NCBI RefSeq assembly: GCF_046736045.1 | Contig: NZ_CP177134.1 | Coordinates: forward strand, 1,922,001-1,986,000 | Origin: Leptospira_A sp046736045 | GTDB taxonomy: Bacteria; Spirochaetota; Leptospiria; Leptospirales; Leptospiraceae | Direction of reading: 5' to 3' | Length of the DNA stretch: 64,000 nucleotides | Shown here: positions 62,158 through 64,000 of the stretch, piece by piece | Numbering within the stretch: position 1 is the first letter of the stretch | Layout of the letters: each line of letters starts with the position of its first letter | The notes under the pieces: generated by a model | The model's database searches: none | Seen by the model: the letters and a program-made list of their open reading frames with translations, nothing else | Told to the model about the DNA's origin: nothing | Translations under genes and position numbers: made by a program

Positions 62158-63477
62158 TTAAACTCTTTCTACCACCATAGATCCTGCGATCCCGCCGTGA
62201 GCACATGCAGTCACTAAAACTTTTTTAGCGTCTTTGTTTTCTGCAAAGTCCATGAGCGCGTTGTGGAGCAAACGAACGCCTGTTGCACCGAATGGGTGAC
62301 CGATGGCAATAGAACCTCCGTTAGGGTTGATTTTCTTTTCATCAAATCTTTTTTCCCAGTCAAATCCGGTTCTATTTTTGATTTCTTCCAAAGCGGCTAC
62401 AGCAGTTGCTGCGAATGCTTCATGGATTTCAATGATGTCCATATTTTCGATTTTTTCGCCGAGTTCTTCCAAAAGGGAAGTAGTTGCTTCCGCTTGTCCA
62501 AGTCCCATAAGGTTCGGATCTACCCCTTTCATTTTAAAACCGGAAATATAAGCTTCTGCTTTGATTCCCAATTTTTTTGCCGCTTCTTCGGAAGCAACAA
62601 TGAGTCCTGCCGCTCCATCGGAACGAGGGCTCGCATTGAAAATAGAAAGAGTTGGTCCGTGAGATTTTTTCAAGTAGGTAGCGTATTTTTCTTTGAACTG
62701 GTCAAATTTCATTTGAGGGTTGTCAAAGAGTAACATAGCGCGACCCATACGAGTCGGGTTTTTTACAAGACCTTCACGAAGCAATACCGCCTCATCCGCT
62801 TGGAGAGGGTTTCCTTCATCGTCTTTTACTTCCATAATATACGGTTTATAACGACCTTCTTGAGTTGCTTCGAGTGCTCTTTTGAAAGACTCATAAGCCA
62901 CTTTGTCTTGAGTTTCGCGGGAAAGTGCATAGTTTTGTGCGAGAATTTCCGCAGTCACTTGCATACCGAAACTTGTTTCACCATCGCCTAATCCGTCTTC
63001 TAAGGTGTCGCGAACTTCAACGCCTTCAGGAAGATCGTTAGGAAGAAGTTTTAACAATGCGTCCAAGCTGTTTGTTTTTTTATTCAATCGTGCATTTTTT
63101 ACCACGAAAGGCATGGATGTTTGAGATTCTTCTCCGATGACCAGAAATACTTTTCCTTCACCGAGCAAAATTCTTCTGGTAGCTTCTCCTACCGCTTCAA
63201 GTCCCGATACGCAGTTGTTTGCAACTGTTAAACAAGGAATGTCCATCGGTAGTCCGAGTAAGTTTGCTATGACCCGTGCAGAGTTCGGTGCGTTGGAAAA
63301 TCCTTCTCCTACGATCACTCCGTCGATGTCAGTGGGTTTCAAACCACTTCTTTTCATTACTTCTTCACCAACGATTTTACCCAGGTGGTGACCGGAGTAT
63401 TGTGAGAGAGCCTTGCCGATTTGAGCAAAAGGAGTGCGAGCAGGGCTTGCGATTACGATTTTTTGATTAACTTTCAT
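62158..63477 (-). CDS. Thiolase (acetyl-CoA C-acyltransferase)
   Basis: A 439-residue thiolase. The acyl-binding Cys is in VANNCVSGLEAVG, the second half has NPNGGSIAIGHPFGATGVRLL with the catalytic His, and the proton-exchanging Cys is in VTACAHGGIAGSMVVER. The length is slightly above degradative thiolases because of an insert (about 120-160). It cleaves or forms 3-ketoacyl-CoA. An AGAGGAACAAC ribosome-binding sequence precedes ATG 63477. It lies 26 bp after ilvC in the same direction. Confidence 0.93.
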   Translation of the reverse strand: MKVNQKIVIASPARTPFAQIGKALSQYSGHHLGKIVGEEVMKRSGLKPTDIDGVIVGEGFSNAPNSARVIANLLGLPMDIPCLTVANNCVSGLEAVGEATRRILLGEGKVFLVIGEESQTSMPFVVKNARLNKKTNSLDALLKLLPNDLPEGVEVRDTLEDGLGDGETSFGMQVTAEILAQNYALSRETQDKVAYESFKRALEATQEGRYKPYIMEVKDDEGNPLQADEAVLLREGLVKNPTRMGRAMLLFDNPQMKFDQFKEKYATYLKKSHGPTLSIFNASPRSDGAAGLIVASEEAAKKLGIKAEAYISGFKMKGVDPNLMGLGQAEATTSLLEELGEKIENMDIIEIHEAFAATAVAALEEIKNRTGFDWEKRFDEKKINPNGGSIAIGHPFGATGVRLLHNALMDFAENKDAKKVLVTACAHGGIAGSMVVERV

Positions 63478-63503
63478 GTTGTTCCTCTTCTTTGAATTCT
63501 AAA

Positions 63504-64000
63504 TTATTTCGCCAACCACTTCATCATGGAACGTAGTTTTTTACCTACATCTTCGATTGGGTGAGCAGCGTTCTTGTCTCTAAGTTTTTTATATTCAGGA
63601 TAACCGGCTTTCGTATCTGCCATCCAACGTTTTGCAAAAGCAGCGCCTTTGTCTTTTTGAATGTCATTCAGCACTTCTTTCATGCGGGCTTTTACGCCGG
63701 CATCAATGATTCGCGGACCACTTACATAGTCACCATACTCTGCAGTATCGGAAATGGAAAAACGCATACGCGCTAGTCCACCTTCGTAAATCAAATCCGT
63801 AATGAGTTTTACTTCATGCAAACATTCGAAATAAGCAATCTCAGGATCGTAACCTGCTTCCGTTAGAGTTTCGAAACCGTTCATGATCAGGTTTGCAACT
63901 CCACCGCATAATACAACTTGTTCTCCGAATAGATCTGTTTCCGTTTCTTCACGGAAAGATGTTTCTAAAATTCCCGCTCTTCCCCCGCCTACACCGGAAG
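63504..64000 (-). CDS. ilvC: Ketol-acid reductoisomerase, 5' end outside the window
   Basis: The C-terminal 165 residues of IlvC, the second common enzyme of branched-chain amino acid synthesis (rearranges and reduces acetolactate). The knotted C-terminal domain is clear: ETDLFGEQVVLCGGVANLI, then DPEIAYFECLHEVKLITDL with metal-binding Glu residues, YEGGLARMRFSISDTAEYGDY and a final AAHPIEDVGKKLRSMMKWL. The open frame continues to the window edge (base 64000), so the gene starts beyond it. Confidence 0.95.
   Translation of the reverse strand, partial: SGVGGGRAGILETSFREETETDLFGEQVVLCGGVANLIMNGFETLTEAGYDPEIAYFECLHEVKLITDLIYEGGLARMRFSISDTAEYGDYVSGPRIIDAGVKARMKEVLNDIQKDKGAAFAKRWMADTKAGYPEYKKLRDKNAAHPIEDVGKKLRSMMKWLAK

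Overview
The window looks like chromosomal DNA from a Leptospira species, more likely a saprophyte than a host-adapted pathogen. This rests on protein content: spirochaete-style lipoprotein signals, 7TMR-DISM signalling proteins, a very long SpiroCoCo-like coiled-coil protein, a Leptospira/Bdellovibrio-type bacterial histone, and two DUF1564-like proteins (a family I know only from Leptospira). Base composition is moderately AT-rich, TTG and GTG starts are frequent, and genes are packed with short overlaps. I see no rRNA, tRNA, CRISPR array, transposase or prophage.

Layout. 1-5.6 kb: the 3' end of a polyprenyl synthase gene, a 7TMR-DISM histidine kinase with its lipoprotein neighbour, and a ClC chloride channel. 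5.6-8.7 kb: a tight trio of retropepsin-like protease, inactive-transglutaminase/7TM protein and RimK-related ATP-grasp ligase, a predicted peptide-tagging system. 8.7-19.0 kb: housekeeping and envelope genes (DUF6580, MazG, M14 carboxypeptidase, FGE-like lipoprotein, patatin, RCK potassium channel, DUF1499, thioesterase). 19-24 kb: DUF1564-like protein, QueG, ThiE/ThiM, a CheY-like regulator, an unlisted 47-residue secreted CPGK-repeat peptide, methionine aminopeptidase and the histone. 24-31.7 kb: the 1080-residue coiled-coil protein and a GldA/GldF/GldG/DUF4340 ABC system. 31.7-35.1 kb: ferritin-like protein, stand-alone GHKL ATPase, PlsC-like acyltransferase, ICMT-like methyltransferase.

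35.1-37.9 kb is an accessory-looking block (GC-rich intergenic repeat, DUF1564, DUF1853, an orphan and a 2OG-Fe(II)-type oxygenase) where the decamer AGGTACCACA clusters. 37.8-45.6 kb is a seven-gene leftward operon: a membrane-anchored discoidin-like protein, MoxR AAA+ ATPase, an orphan, a VWA protein with an HExxH zincin-like N-terminus, another orphan, a PaaK-like adenylate-forming enzyme and NadR. It is the best candidate for an undescribed system.

45.7-51.2 kb: TIGR01777 epimerase, cytochrome c, small zinc-ribbon-like membrane protein, STAS protein, citrate synthase, and a SpoIIE-type phosphatase whose lipoprotein signal lies in another frame (apparent frameshift). 51.2-59.7 kb: two TPM-domain proteins, then respiratory genes: ctaB and ctaA leftward; rightward a 50-residue membrane protein, sco, and coxB-coxA-coxC-coxD encoding a caa3-like, A2-type cytochrome oxidase. 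CtaB and CtaA would supply its haem A and Sco its copper. 59.8-64 kb: a methyltransferase, an SthA-like transhydrogenase, a repeat-like intergenic stretch with terminators, a thiolase, and the 3' part of ilvC.
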